Positions 1-6,490 are shown, numbered from the stretch's first letter. The stretch: DNA of 47,350 nt from a virus (IMGVR_UViG_3300044823_000261:1-47350); one strand, 5' to 3'. Program-made: numbers and translations. Notes: a model not told the origin generated them from the sequence alone.

Positions 1-307
1 CGTTATCGTGCTGCGTGAATGGGACAAGCCAGCCGCTTGACCGGCCTTCGCTGAAAGCCCCGCTGTACCCAGCTTCTACGGCTAGAGTGCCGGCCGTTTG
101 CCAGAAACTTTCTACCGCCTGATCGTAGGCCGCCGCGGTGATCTCTTCCGGGGCATCGATATAAGGCAGGTTCTGCACCTTGACGTTGATTGCCGCGTGG
201 AATGAATACGCCGGCGCGCTGAAGGCCGCACTGTCTGAATGAAAGGCAATCTCCGCTTTGCGTGATTTTGCCGCTTTGCTTCTTCCAATATTCCTTGATT
301 GTGTCAT
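1..307 (-). CDS. Partial hypothetical protein, C-terminus outside window
   Basis: An open frame begins with ATG at 307 and runs to the window edge without a stop, giving about 102 residues. The upstream sequence AGAGGATTGG is a plausible ribosome site. The N-terminus is basic and serine-rich (SKAAKSRKAE), followed by a hydrophilic region with aromatic residues (SFWQTAGTLAVEAG). I do not recognise the family. It is the last visible gene of the minus-strand array and is preceded by its own TTGACA-type promoter candidate near 370-399, so it probably starts a separate transcription unit behind the recombinase gene. Confidence 0.6.
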   Translation of the reverse strand, partial: MTQSRNIGRSKAAKSRKAEIAFHSDSAAFSAPAYSFHAAINVKVQNLPYIDAPEEITAAAYDQAVESFWQTAGTLAVEAGYSGAFSEGRSSGWLVPFTQHDN

Positions 308-365
308 AAGCGTTTCCAATCCTCTGGCCGTCCTGCTTCCGCCCGGCCTGCCTTTGTTGCGTTAC

Positions 366-399
366 GTCAACCTTAACGCGTTCGATTTTCGATTGTCAA
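366..399 (-). promoter_or_regulatory. Promoter candidate with TTAAGGTTGAC box
   Basis: On the minus strand TTGACA (399-394) is followed after 18 bases by TAAGGT (375-370), inside the box TTAAGGTTGAC (376-366). The same box recurs upstream of the other minus operon (4998-4988, one mismatch) and twice on the plus strand (5463-5473, 5838-5848). It would drive the gene starting at 307. Confidence 0.45.
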
Positions 400-421
400 G
401 GACAATTTTGATTATTTTGCC

Positions 422-1042
422 TTAGCCTTGTGGGTTGGCTGTAGGTTCTGGGGCGACTATCCAGCTTGTAGTCGCCTGTAGTCCCTCGGCTAAGAATTTG
501 TATACGCTTTGTCGGCTTACTCCTAGTTCGCGCGCAATTCTGGCTTTGCTCACTCCAGCTACCAGTTTGCCCCGGATTAGATCCTCGTCCGTGGCCTTGA
601 TAACCCGCGCTCGGCCTTTGTATTTGCCGGCTACCTGTGCTAGCGCGATTCCTTCCCGTTGCCTCTCTCGGATTAAGGACCGCTCGAAACCAGCGACGGC
701 GCCCATGATAGTGAGCATGAGCATAGACATAGGGCTGTCTTCTCCGGTAAAGATCAGGTGTTCTTTACGGAATTCGACTTGGACCCCCCGTTTGGTCAGA
801 TCGTCCACGATGCGCAACAGATCTTGTACGTTGCGAGCGAGTCTATCCATAGAATGTACGAGCAGCAGATCTCCATCCCTGAGATATTCAAGAGCGAGCT
901 GTAATTGAGGCCGTTGCGTATCTTTGCCGCTGGCGTGATCAACGAAAGTTTTATCCAAGTGTACGCCGTCAAGTTGGCGGGCGGTATTCTGGTCCAGCGT
1001 TGAGACACGGATATAGCCTACTCGTTTACCTTTGTCGGTCAT
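422..1042 (-). CDS. Serine recombinase (resolvase/invertase family)
   Basis: A 206-residue small serine recombinase. The N-terminal catalytic domain has GYIRVSTLDQ with the nucleophile Ser14, and the active-site arginine block DRLARN near residues 66-71. The long helix region (GAVAGFERSLIRERQREG) precedes a C-terminal helix-turn-helix (SKARIARELGVSRQSVYKFL), as in Tn3 resolvase and Hin/Pin invertases. The family cuts and rejoins DNA through a phosphoserine link. Its start overlaps the stop of the upstream 78-residue gene by four bases, so the two are translationally coupled. Phage members invert fibre segments, resolve multimers or integrate. No invertible segment or paired recombination sites are obvious here, so the role is open. 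Confidence 0.93.
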   Translation of the reverse strand: MTDKGKRVGYIRVSTLDQNTARQLDGVHLDKTFVDHASGKDTQRPQLQLALEYLRDGDLLLVHSMDRLARNVQDLLRIVDDLTKRGVQVEFRKEHLIFTGEDSPMSMLMLTIMGAVAGFERSLIRERQREGIALAQVAGKYKGRARVIKATDEDLIRGKLVAGVSKARIARELGVSRQSVYKFLAEGLQATTSWIVAPEPTANPQG

Positions 1043-1275
1043 GGTTTTAGCCCCTTTCTAAGCAGTATTAGGTTATCGGGAAAGATCCCTGCGCGCTCGT
1101 GTTGGCCGGCCTTGTCAAATTCACAATAGGCAAAATAGGGCCGATTGCCTCTCACGGCCGGCGCCTTGGGGTTGATCACAATTGCCGTTTCGCCCGGATT
1201 CAGAAATACAGGCTCATATCCGTAAGCGTGTTCTGGCATCTTGACGGTGACGGTATCGCCCGTTTTGATGGTCAT
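1039..1275 (-). CDS. Hypothetical protein, 78 aa
   Basis: A small protein beginning MTIKTGDTVTVKMPEHAYGY, with a predicted beta-rich fold (GDTVTVK, GETAIVIN) reminiscent of small SH3-like barrels. Function is unknown. It lies in a tightly packed minus-strand operon, overlapping the 60-residue gene upstream and the recombinase downstream by ATGA-type four-base overlaps. Confidence 0.7.
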   Translation of the reverse strand: MTIKTGDTVTVKMPEHAYGYEPVFLNPGETAIVINPKAPAVRGNRPYFAYCEFDKAGQHERAGIFPDNLILLRKGLKP

Positions 1276-1454
1276 GGGGTTGCCTCTTTCTTAACAGCGT
1301 CCTCTAGGGCCAATTTAAGCCGGAATAGCGCGGAATTGGCCCGGTAGGTGCCATCATCTAAGCCGCTGTTGAAGCAAGAGACCGTGCGAATGCCGCGCTC
1401 ACGCATTTCTGCCTTTATCGCGCGTATCTCCGCTCGGATAGCTTTAGCGGTCAT
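1272..1454 (-). CDS. Hypothetical protein, 60 aa
   Basis: A short charged protein, MTAKAIRAEIRAIKAEMRER followed by GIRTVSCFNSGLDDGTYRANSALFRLKLALEDAVKK. Both halves look helical with a loop between. Function is unknown. It overlaps the next gene by four bases and starts four bases after the stop of the 50-residue gene at 1459-1611, consistent with a single operon. Confidence 0.65.
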   Translation of the reverse strand: MTAKAIRAEIRAIKAEMRERGIRTVSCFNSGLDDGTYRANSALFRLKLALEDAVKKEATP

Positions 1455-1458
1455 GGTT

Positions 1459-1611
1459 TTAGCCTCTTTCGTAAGTGTCTGAGCTTGCGTTATAGGTCCA
1501 CGCCGTCTGTGAAATTGTGATCCCTTGAAAGATCCGGTTTGCGTCGGCGATGTAAATCTCTTCTCCGAGGATCCCGATAGTGGCGCCGGGGTTTAACAAT
1601 CCGATGGTCAT
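1459..1611 (-). CDS. Hypothetical protein, 50 aa, first gene of the recombinase operon
   Basis: A short frame reading MTIGLLNPGATIGILGEEIY then IADANRIFQGITISQTAWTYNASSDTYERG. The sequence AGAAAGGCAG lies about 7 bases before the ATG. The stop is four bases before the next start, which supports it as a genuine first gene. Function is unknown; alternating hydrophobic residues suggest a small beta-rich protein. Confidence 0.55.
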   Translation of the reverse strand: MTIGLLNPGATIGILGEEIYIADANRIFQGITISQTAWTYNASSDTYERG

Positions 1612-1745
1612 TCGATTTCTGCCTTTCTGGCGTACGGTTTGGGAACGGTTAAAGGGTTGATTCTAAAGTGGATATTTGCGTATTGTCTACTTGCCTCTTA
1701 GATTGGTTTGCGGGCTTATTTGCTCAGTTTGGATAAGTTTGGAGG

Positions 1746-1807
1746 TATGCAAAATTTACACAGTGTGTAAAAATTGCATAGCAGATTAGCTTAACCATGT
1801 AAAAATT
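1746..1807 (-). promoter_or_regulatory. Promoter with overlapping 35-bp palindromic operator
   Basis: In the 322-base gap 1612-1933, minus-strand TTTACA (1803-1798) and TATGCA (1780-1775) are 17 bases apart, a sigma70-like pair. The second element is the edge of a near-perfect palindrome at 1746-1780 centred on G1763, with 15 of 17 arm positions complementary and a core of TTTACACAGTGTGTAAA. TGTAAAAATT is repeated at 1766-1775 and 1798-1807, giving a further half-site over the -35. A dimeric repressor bound here would cover the -10 of the recombinase operon. No regulator can be assigned. Confidence 0.5.
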
Positions 1808-1933
1808 ACTCGGTTTATTCGATTTTGTTTCGCTTTTCGCCCCGCGCGCTGTGAGCTATGGCCTGATTTATCCCCTTTTCGTTCCCGTCGCCGGATCTAA
1901 TCAGGGTATCTCCATTGGGCTCACAGCTCGCAA

Positions 1934-2152
1934 CTACCGGATTACATTGACAAGGGCATCAGGCCAGAACGAATGCACTCGTCCATCGGTTAAAATCGCT
2001 TGCACAGTATTGGCCGTGGCTAAACTGAGCATTGCGACTATCGCATTGTCCGATTCAATCCAATCGCCCTGGCGAAGGCGATTAGCAAACTGGGTCGTGA
2101 TCCGGCCGCCCCGTTTGGCGAGCGGAATTGTGGAACGGTCAAGATAGGTCAT
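1934..2152 (-). CDS. Hypothetical protein, 72 aa
   Basis: Starts MTYLDRSTIPLAKRGGRI. The ATG at 2152 is chosen over the upstream in-frame ATG at 2167 because GGAGGGAAGAG lies just before it, overlapping the upstream ATG. The C-terminal half (ATANTVQAILTDGRVHSFWP) is beta-like. Function is unknown. The first 18 codons are duplicated exactly at 4510-4563, where they head a short truncated frame. Confidence 0.65.
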   Translation of the reverse strand: MTYLDRSTIPLAKRGGRITTQFANRLRQGDWIESDNAIVAMLSLATANTVQAILTDGRVHSFWPDALVNVIR

Positions 2153-2153
2153 T
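2100..2153. repeat. 54-bp direct repeat, copy 1 (gene 5' end)
   Basis: Bases 2100-2153 are identical to 4510-4563. The segment encodes the start codon and first 18 residues of the 72-residue gene on the minus strand. The identity stops at both ends within a base or two, so it looks like a recent short duplication by recombination. Confidence 0.9.
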
Positions 2154-2167
2154 TCTCTTCCCTCCAT

Positions 2168-2236
2168 TGGCCTTGTCTCTTCAGTAGCAGGCGGCCGGCC
2201 CTTGCTAGACGGCGCCGGTGGGCGCCGTTTCGACTA
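2168..2236 (-). repeat. Stop-hairpin-RBS intergenic module, copy R1
   Basis: On the minus strand the module begins with the TAG stop of the 96-residue gene (2236-2234), then TCGAA, then a perfect 8-bp hairpin (ACGGCGCC 2209-2216, loop 2217-2220, GGCGCCGT 2221-2228). A GC-rich inverted sequence around 2190-2200 follows, then a spacer ending in the ribosome site of the next gene. Related copies lie at 2565-2580 (degenerate), 3085-3135, 3650-3726, 3991-4067 and 4861-4935. Confidence 0.75.
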
Positions 2237-2524
2237 TGCTTTCTTCTTTGCGTATTGCTCTTCGACAATATCTCCCGCGGCAAGCCAGAGGATACGTTGA
2301 AGATTCTGGTTATGGTCTGAAAGTTCATCGGCGTCCCACGCGCCGTATTCCTTGAGCTCTGTGCGCAGGGTCTCGGGATTGATTTTTGCAAGTTGGCGCG
2401 CGATAGCCGGCTCCTTCGATAGATCCTCTACGTCAGCGTCGCATTGCCCTTGATGTGAGGCACCTTGTGCTTGCGCCAGTGTCATTTGCAGCTCGATTCG
2501 TCCACCACCAGTTGAGTACCACAT
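2234..2524 (-). CDS. Conserved phage-type hypothetical protein, 96 aa
   Basis: Begins MWYSTGGGRIELQMTLAQAQ and carries the block ELKEYGAWDADELSDHNQNL followed by QRILWLAAGDIVEEQ. I have a general impression of this block from small uncharacterised phage proteins, but the name and role are unknown. AGAGGG lies about 6 bases before the ATG. The TAG stop is part of repeat module R1. The C-terminus is basic (AKKKA). Confidence 0.75.
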   Translation of the reverse strand: MWYSTGGGRIELQMTLAQAQGASHQGQCDADVEDLSKEPAIARQLAKINPETLRTELKEYGAWDADELSDHNQNLQRILWLAAGDIVEEQYAKKKA

Positions 2525-2577
2525 TGTGATCCCTCTTTTCTTTCGTTACAGTGTGCGGTGCATTGGCGCCGTTTCGA

Positions 2578-2850
2578 CTAACTTCTAACTTTGTCGGATC
2601 CTAGCGTGCGGCAAGGTTCGCAATAGTTCTGCATGTACGGCTTTCTTTCAACACGCTTGCCGCATTCAAGACAAGAGACTGTGCCTTTGTATTTGCAATA
2701 GGCAACGGCTAGACTTAGACCATCGGCTGTGCCGGCAAACGTGCAAATAGACTCAGAATGGGTAAGGCCATTCTCGAATACCGCGTATCCGGTTTTAACC
2801 TTGCCTACCCAGTACCCGCCGGTCTCGTGCATGATGTCGGACTCTTTCAT
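2578..2850 (-). CDS. Zinc-ribbon-like small protein, 90 aa
   Basis: The start at 2850 is supported by AGAGGTGA upstream and by a four-base overlap with the stop of the 57-residue gene. An N-terminal part (YWVGKVKTGYAVFENGLTHS) is followed by two CxxC pairs, SCLECGK and YCEPCRT, that probably bind zinc. The TAG stop lies in a short degenerate copy of the hairpin module (2565-2580). The family is unknown; a nucleic-acid or host-protein binding role is a guess. A longer in-frame start exists near 3048 but would overlap the neighbouring gene. Confidence 0.65.
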   Translation of the reverse strand: MKESDIMHETGGYWVGKVKTGYAVFENGLTHSESICTFAGTADGLSLAVAYCKYKGTVSCLECGKRVERKPYMQNYCEPCRTLGSDKVRS

Positions 2851-3020
2851 AACGTCACCTCTACTCTGTGCAAGTGCGCATCGACTACATCTTGCCCGTT
2901 CGCAAGGTGGAAACAAGGGTTGAAGAACAGGTCCACCCAGTATTTGCCACCGCGTGATTCCCAGCGGGCTAGCAGTTTGGGCTCCGATTGTTCCGGGATT
3001 GTCTGGTATTCCATGCTCAT
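2847..3020 (-). CDS. Hypothetical protein, 57 aa
   Basis: Starts MSMEYQTIPEQSEPKLLARW with GGAGGCAACACC just upstream. The remainder (RGGKYWVDLFFNPCFHLANGQDVVDAHLHRVEVTL) is beta-like and aromatic. The stop overlaps the start of the next gene as ATGA. Function is unknown. Confidence 0.6.
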   Translation of the reverse strand: MSMEYQTIPEQSEPKLLARWESRGGKYWVDLFFNPCFHLANGQDVVDAHLHRVEVTL

Positions 3021-3084
3021 GGTGTTGCCTCCGCTCTCCGCTTTCCACCTGTCAGACTTGAGACTGACCATCGGCGCGTTACGG

Positions 3085-3135
3085 CCGGGCGGCCGGCCCT
3101 GCTAGACGCGGGCAGGTTCGCCCGCGTTTCGACTA
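3085..3135 (-). repeat. Stop-hairpin-RBS intergenic module, copy R3
   Basis: Contains the TAG stop of the 165-residue gene (3135-3133) and a perfect 8-bp hairpin (ACGCGGGC 3106-3113, loop 3114-3119, GCCCGCGT 3120-3127), then a GC-rich inverted sequence near 3083-3100. The stem differs from that of R1 on both sides, so pairing is conserved by compensatory change. Confidence 0.75.
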
Positions 3136-3630
3136 TGCGAATATGGGCCACTTTTCCGCACGGTCGTATATGAATCGAAAATAAGCTTCATACGGAATGC
3201 CGCAAGGAATAGACGTGCCGGCCGGGGTCCAACCATCGGCGGTCATATCGTGATTCACAGCTTCCGATTGGCCGGCGATAGCCTCTTTTTTGTAGTAGAG
3301 TGCGATTGGTGCGCAGATTCCGGCGCGCGCCAATTCACGAACGTGAGCGGTGATTGTCGGTACGTCACGGGAAAGGATCTCACGGAAAGTGATAGCTGCG
3401 CCGGCGTCGCGAACGTGGTACACGCGCGCGCCGATTGAACCAACAGAGTAAACGTCTTTAGGTTCGTCAAGTGCGCGATACTTGCGCGCGCTGATTTTTT
3501 CACAGCGGCGATAGAAGCTGTTCCTCATTGGTTGGTCCATGTTTATAAAATCAAATGTGTCTCCAATGGCGAGCGCGCGGAATTCTCTTTTATCCGCGCG
3601 TACGTTTTGTACATCCATCCATTTTTCCAT
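3133..3630 (-). CDS. Hypothetical protein, 165 aa
   Basis: Starts MEKWMDVQNVRADKREFRAL with AGAGGATC upstream. The N-terminal half contains FDFINMDQPMRNSFYRRCEK followed by ISARKYRALDEP and YSVGSIGARVYHV, which reads like a compact beta-rich domain. The C-terminal half resembles a short winged-helix-like stretch (SRDVPTITAHVRELARAGIC) and ends in aromatic-rich sequence. Together they suggest a two-domain early protein. Function is unknown. The stop codon lies in module R3 and the start just beyond module R4. Confidence 0.7.
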   Translation of the reverse strand: MEKWMDVQNVRADKREFRALAIGDTFDFINMDQPMRNSFYRRCEKISARKYRALDEPKDVYSVGSIGARVYHVRDAGAAITFREILSRDVPTITAHVRELARAGICAPIALYYKKEAIAGQSEAVNHDMTADGWTPAGTSIPCGIPYEAYFRFIYDRAEKWPIFA

Positions 3631-3649
3631 TGTCTTAGATCCTCTCTGC

Positions 3650-3726
3650 TTTGCTCTGTCTCTTCAGTACCGGGCGAGCGGTCCCGATAGACGCGGGCGG
3701 GTTCGCCCGCGTTTCGACTATGCGTC
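3650..3726 (-). repeat. Stop-hairpin-RBS intergenic module, copy R4
   Basis: 77 bases differing at one position (3699) from copy R5 at 3991-4067. The hairpin is ACGCGGGC 3691-3698, loop 3699-3704, GCCCGCGT 3705-3712. The repeat also includes a TAG codon at 3720-3718 and the start of an acidic-codon run, but here that TAG is not in frame with the upstream 70-residue gene. Confidence 0.8.
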
Positions 3727-3789
3727 TTCGTCCTCGTCTTCGTCCTCCTCCTCTCCGTTCTGATTAAAGAGCGATGCTAAACTGTCCAT
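3718..3789 (-). pseudogene. Residual acidic tail reading frame ending in module R4
   Basis: A 23-codon frame MDSLASLFNQNG followed by EEEDEDEDEDA and TAG. It overlaps the 3' end of the 70-residue gene in another frame. The acidic run plus stop matches the end of the 4059-4424 protein, so the repeat seems to have carried the tail of one gene to a new position. It could be an expressed mini-protein, but no ribosome site is evident. More likely it is a leftover of module duplication. Confidence 0.4.
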
Positions 3790-3976
3790 CGTGCGCGTAA
3801 CGTGCGACTTTCAGATACCCTTTGCGCTCCAGCGCGTCGACAGCGCGTGTTGTCGATCGGTCATACAGGAATGAATGCCAACCTTGATTACGGAACGCAA
3901 AGTCTAGCAAGTTGCATTGATTCCTTCCTGTAACGTGCATAGGCTTGTCAGCTCCATGATGGATTGTTAGTGTCAT
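3764..3976 (-). CDS. Hypothetical protein, 70 aa, possible winged-helix
   Basis: The ATG at 3976 follows AAAGGAG at good spacing; the longer frame upstream only reads through repeat module R5 and is unlikely. The protein is MTLTIHHGADKPMHVTGRNQ, then FRNQGWHSFLYDRSTTRAVDALERKGYLKVARYAHDGQFSIAL. The segment RSTTRAVDALERKGYLKV resembles the recognition part of a winged helix. Role unknown; DNA binding is inference. Confidence 0.65.
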   Translation of the reverse strand: MTLTIHHGADKPMHVTGRNQCNLLDFAFRNQGWHSFLYDRSTTRAVDALERKGYLKVARYAHDGQFSIAL

Positions 3977-3990
3977 TGCTTTGATTCTCC

Positions 3991-4424
<434 letters not shown>

Positions 4425-4484
4425 TGTCTTTTCTCCAAGCCGGCCGTATAGCGGGCCGGCGCGCTGTGAAATGCTTTACTCTCT

Positions 4485-4562
4485 TTACATTCGGCCGATT
4501 TTAGTTTGTATCCGGCCGCCCCGTTTGGCGAGCGGAATTGTGGAACGGTCAAGATAGGTCAT
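4485..4562 (-). pseudogene. Truncated copy of the 72-aa gene start
   Basis: A 25-codon frame beginning MTYLDRSTIPLAKRGGRI, identical to the start of the gene at 1934-2152, then diverging to QTKIGRM and a stop. Its ATG overlaps the TGA of the 97-residue gene as ATGA. The gene body is missing, so this is a decayed or partial duplicate rather than a full paralogue, although a 25-residue product could still be made. Confidence 0.5.
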
Positions 4563-4563
4563 T
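4510..4563. repeat. 54-bp direct repeat, copy 2
   Basis: Identical to 2100-2153 over 54 bases; see copy 1. The repeat sits exactly at a gene junction in both places. Confidence 0.9.
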
Positions 4564-4852
4564 CGGATGCCTCTTCCAAGTCACGGTTTACGAGCCGTTG
4601 GCAGTCTTCGGGTAAGGCGGTGAATAGAATCCGCCTGCCTAGGTGCTTTCCGGGCATTGCTGTGCCATGCTGCCCAAAGCCTTGAGGATGGAATGGGTAT
4701 TCGCTCATTCCTATCGATGCAAACAGCTTAGCCTGCCGTTCGGGCTCCGCCATGTATACGACGGTGTAGCGATCATAGGTTTTGCCGCCGTTATCATAAA
4801 CTCGAATCGGTTGGCCTTTCACAATTGAATTGCCCTTGATTACGATTGACAT
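4559..4852 (-). CDS. Hypothetical protein, 97 aa
   Basis: The start at 4852 (MSIVIKGNSIVKGQPIRVYD) follows GGAGGGAATC. The protein has a beta-rich N-terminus (QPIRVYDNGGKTYDRYTVVY) and a helical C-terminus (PEDCQRLVNRDLEEASE). Function is unknown. The same frame is open upstream through module R6 to another ATG at 4966 with an even stronger ribosome site, so a 135-residue form with an N-terminal CxxC motif is possible. Confidence 0.65.
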   Translation of the reverse strand: MSIVIKGNSIVKGQPIRVYDNGGKTYDRYTVVYMAEPERQAKLFASIGMSEYPFHPQGFGQHGTAMPGKHLGRRILFTALPEDCQRLVNRDLEEASE

Positions 4853-4966
4853 TTTGATTCCCTCCATTGGCCTTGTCTCGTCAGTAGCAGGCGGCCGGTC
4901 CTTGCTAGACGGCGCATGGGGCGCCGTTTCGACTAGTTGCTCGCAGTGTCTACATGTGAACGTCAT
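4853..4966 (-). other. In-frame upstream extension crossing module R6
   Basis: ATG at 4966 follows AGGAGGAATCACA and reads MTFTCRHCEQLVETAPHAPS, a CxxC knuckle, then runs through the repeat into the 97-residue gene. The module's TAG (4935-4933) is one base out of phase, so the small knuckle gene probably lost its stop by a one-base shift and became fused to its neighbour. Either a 135-residue fusion or two separate starts are possible. Confidence 0.5.
4861..4935 (-). repeat. Stop-hairpin-RBS intergenic module, copy R6
   Basis: Closely matches R1 (2161-2236). The hairpin is ACGGCGC 4909-4915, loop 4916-4920, GCGCCGT 4921-4927. The TAG at 4935-4933 is present but out of frame with the open frame across it. 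Confidence 0.75.
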
Positions 4967-4987
4967 TGTGATTCCTCCTCTTGCTAC

Positions 4988-5019
4988 GTCAACCCTAACA
5001 CACTTCACAATCTTGTCAA
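4988..5019 (-). promoter_or_regulatory. Promoter candidate for the minus-strand early operon
   Basis: Minus-strand TTGACA (5019-5014) is followed after 16 bases by TAGGGT (4997-4992), inside a copy of the TTAAGGTTGAC box with one mismatch (4998-4988). The arrangement matches 366-399. It lies about 20 bases before a strong AGGAGG ribosome site, and would drive the array running down toward 1934. Confidence 0.5.
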
Positions 5020-5039
5020 GCACTATTTAAGATATATTT

Positions 5040-5532
5040 TCAATAGTGTTCTTCAAGACTGAAACCAACCCTAGTCGTACACATATAAGGATGTGTTTGC
5101 CCCGTTCACTTGGCTACACTCTAGGCGTACAGGTACAGGTCCGGGCCCCGGTCAACGTCGGCACGAGCTGGCTCAGGTCAACGCCGGCCGCGCCGCGCCG
5201 CATCCATATATGTATGGCGATCGACAGGCGCATGTTATATCCGCGGTGAGCTATGCTCTGCCCCATTGTCGGCGCGCTGAACCCCTCTCCCTCGCTCTCT
5301 GCCCATGCCGATGGTAGTTCAGCATCATACATCGTTGATTCTAATAGACTTACCCAACGCCGGCGCCGAGGCGTTCTCAAGGGCCGCCCGACGGAGGAGG
5401 GGCGGCCAATATGTTGGACTCTTAACGATAAAATATTGATTCTATTAAGTTTATCTTAATTTTTAAGGTTGACTTATTATTTTTCATTTTCCATTTTCAC
5501 TTTTTATAATGATCAGAGTACACTGACTTCCA
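5040..5532. other. Divergent non-coding control region
   Basis: About 490 bases between the minus operon and the plus operon. Short open frames here have no ribosome sites and overlap on both strands, so I call none. There are two stem-loops: AACGCC/GGCGTT (about 5355-5374), and GGCCGCCC 5382-5389 with GGGCGGCC 5400-5407 around a 10-base loop. The last 100 bases are strongly AT-rich, with a TTAAGGTTGAC box (5463-5473) and TATAAT (5505-5510). It could hold promoters and possibly an origin; nothing proves the latter. Confidence 0.6.
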
Positions 5533-5802
5533 ATGAACTCCCTACAACGCGCCTTTCTCTCTGTCGCCTGTCCCCACTGTCTCGCCCCCGTTGGCCAGCG
5601 CTGCCAGAAAATCCACTCGATGCTGCGCTCTAGTCTTCCGTGTTGTCACGAGCGATGGCTACTGTGGGATGGAAGTCCCGAGGCCGCGCGGGTCAAGCCG
5701 CCGGCGCGGAAGATCATGACAGTGGCGCAACGGGAGGCGGCAAATACCAAGGCCAGGCTGAAGCGACAGGAGCGGAACTGGCGAGCCGGCGGAGTGGGCT
5801 GA
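5533..5802 (+). CDS. Zinc-finger protein, 89 aa
   Basis: Starts MNSLQRAFLSVACPHCLAPV. The pattern CPHC-x6-C-x3-H followed by PCCHERW is a Cys/His zinc-binding motif of the kind seen in small phage and actinobacterial DNA-associated proteins. The C-terminus is basic (TVAQREAANTKARLKRQERN). No Shine-Dalgarno precedes the ATG. Instead TATAAT (5505-5510) and TACACT (5519-5524, eight bases before the ATG) suggest a leaderless or near-leaderless transcript. It is the first gene of the plus-strand operon and is plausibly regulatory. Confidence 0.75.
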   Translation: MNSLQRAFLSVACPHCLAPVGQRCQKIHSMLRSSLPCCHERWLLWDGSPEAARVKPPARKIMTVAQREAANTKARLKRQERNWRAGGVG

Positions 5803-5843
5803 GGCAGCAAAGCGCCGTCCAGAATCTTTTCTTCAGTTTAAGG

Positions 5844-5872
5844 TTGACAGCGCATCCCGCCTGTGTGATGAT
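5844..5872 (+). promoter_or_regulatory. Sigma70-like promoter giving a leaderless mRNA
   Basis: TTGACA (5844-5849), a 17-base spacer and GATGAT (5867-5872), with the ATG at 5880 exactly seven bases further. Transcription would begin at or next to the start codon, and no ribosome site is present. The -35 lies in a TTAAGGTTGAC box (5838-5848). Confidence 0.55.
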
Positions 5873-5879
5873 CTCTTCC

Positions 5880-6200
5880 ATGGCTGACCAACATCTTCTT
5901 CGTCCCATCCACCCCAATGAGCGTCTTGGCCTTGGCTACGGCCGCCGCAACGAGCAGCGGCGAGAGCAGGTCCGGGAGTTGCTGGAGGACTACGTGGATG
6001 ACGCGACTGGGCAGCCCTTCTCTTTCGCTGCTATTGCGGATCACCTGGGCCTGAGCCGCGAGCGCGTGCGCCAGTTGGCGCTGGAGGTCTGCGGATTGCG
6101 GGGAATGGTTCGGCGGCTGGGGAAGCCCGGGGAGAAGGCGACGGCGTGGCTGAGGGGCGGACGGCGAAAGTTTGTGAAGGAAGGGAGTCAATCACAATGA
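5880..6200 (+). CDS. Helix-turn-helix protein, 106 aa
   Basis: Starts MADQHLLRPIHPNERLGLGY. Residues of about 45-75 (FSFAAIADHLGLSRERVRQL) form a helix-turn-helix very like sigma factor region 4.2, where SRERVRQ is typical of the recognition helix. The C-terminus is basic (KATAWLRGGRRKFVKEG). It is probably a transcription factor or a sigma-like adaptor acting on phage promoters. The start at 5880 is preferred because it fits the leaderless promoter; upstream in-frame codons are less likely. The stop overlaps the next ATG by four bases. Confidence 0.75.
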   Translation: MADQHLLRPIHPNERLGLGYGRRNEQRREQVRELLEDYVDDATGQPFSFAAIADHLGLSRERVRQLALEVCGLRGMVRRLGKPGEKATAWLRGGRRKFVKEGSQSQ

Positions 6201-6490
6201 CCAATTCTCTTGACGATCTTGCCAGCTTTGATTCGGCCAGCCTACCCAAAGTCCACACCTCTGGCCGTCGCGAGTTGCGTGCCGCCAATCTGCAGCGTGG
6301 TTTCGTGATCCACGCCCGGCCCAAGACCGCCGCGGACAAGCAGCGCGCACTGACGACTGGGGCCATGATTGGCACTCTGCCGATTCGCCGTTTGGTGCCC
6401 AAGCTGACCAAGGCTGAGCGGCGCGCGGCTAGACAGCAAGCAAAGGCGTCAATGAAGTCGGCCCTTTTTGCTCAAGAATCGAAAAGTTGA
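6197..6490 (+). CDS. Basic hypothetical protein, 97 aa
   Basis: Starts MTNSLDDLASFDSASLPKVH and overlaps the previous stop as ATGA. The protein is rich in Arg/Lys/Ala, especially LTKAERRAARQQAKASMKSA near the C-terminus, which is probably helical. No known domain is recognised. Its position suggests a partner of the upstream HTH protein or a nucleic-acid binder (inference). Confidence 0.7.
   Translation: MTNSLDDLASFDSASLPKVHTSGRRELRAANLQRGFVIHARPKTAADKQRALTTGAMIGTLPIRRLVPKLTKAERRAARQQAKASMKSALFAQESKS

Noticed and set aside
435-908. Plus-strand frame opposite the recombinase
   Set aside because: Antisense shadow of a clear serine recombinase; no ribosome site or coding signal of its own.
422-1611. 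Invertible DNA segment controlled by the serine recombinase
   Set aside because: No pair of inverted crossover-like sites of 20-30 bases was found around it or the fibre gene; the far side of the fibre gene is outside the window.
2851-3048. 156-codon extended form of the zinc-ribbon gene
   Set aside because: It would overlap the 57-residue gene almost completely; the ATG at 2850 has a ribosome site and the ATGA coupling seen elsewhere.
5046-5380. Short frames on both strands in the 5.0-5.5 kb region
   Set aside because: Overlap one another, no ribosome sites, low-complexity Arg/Pro/Cys products; treated as non-coding control DNA.
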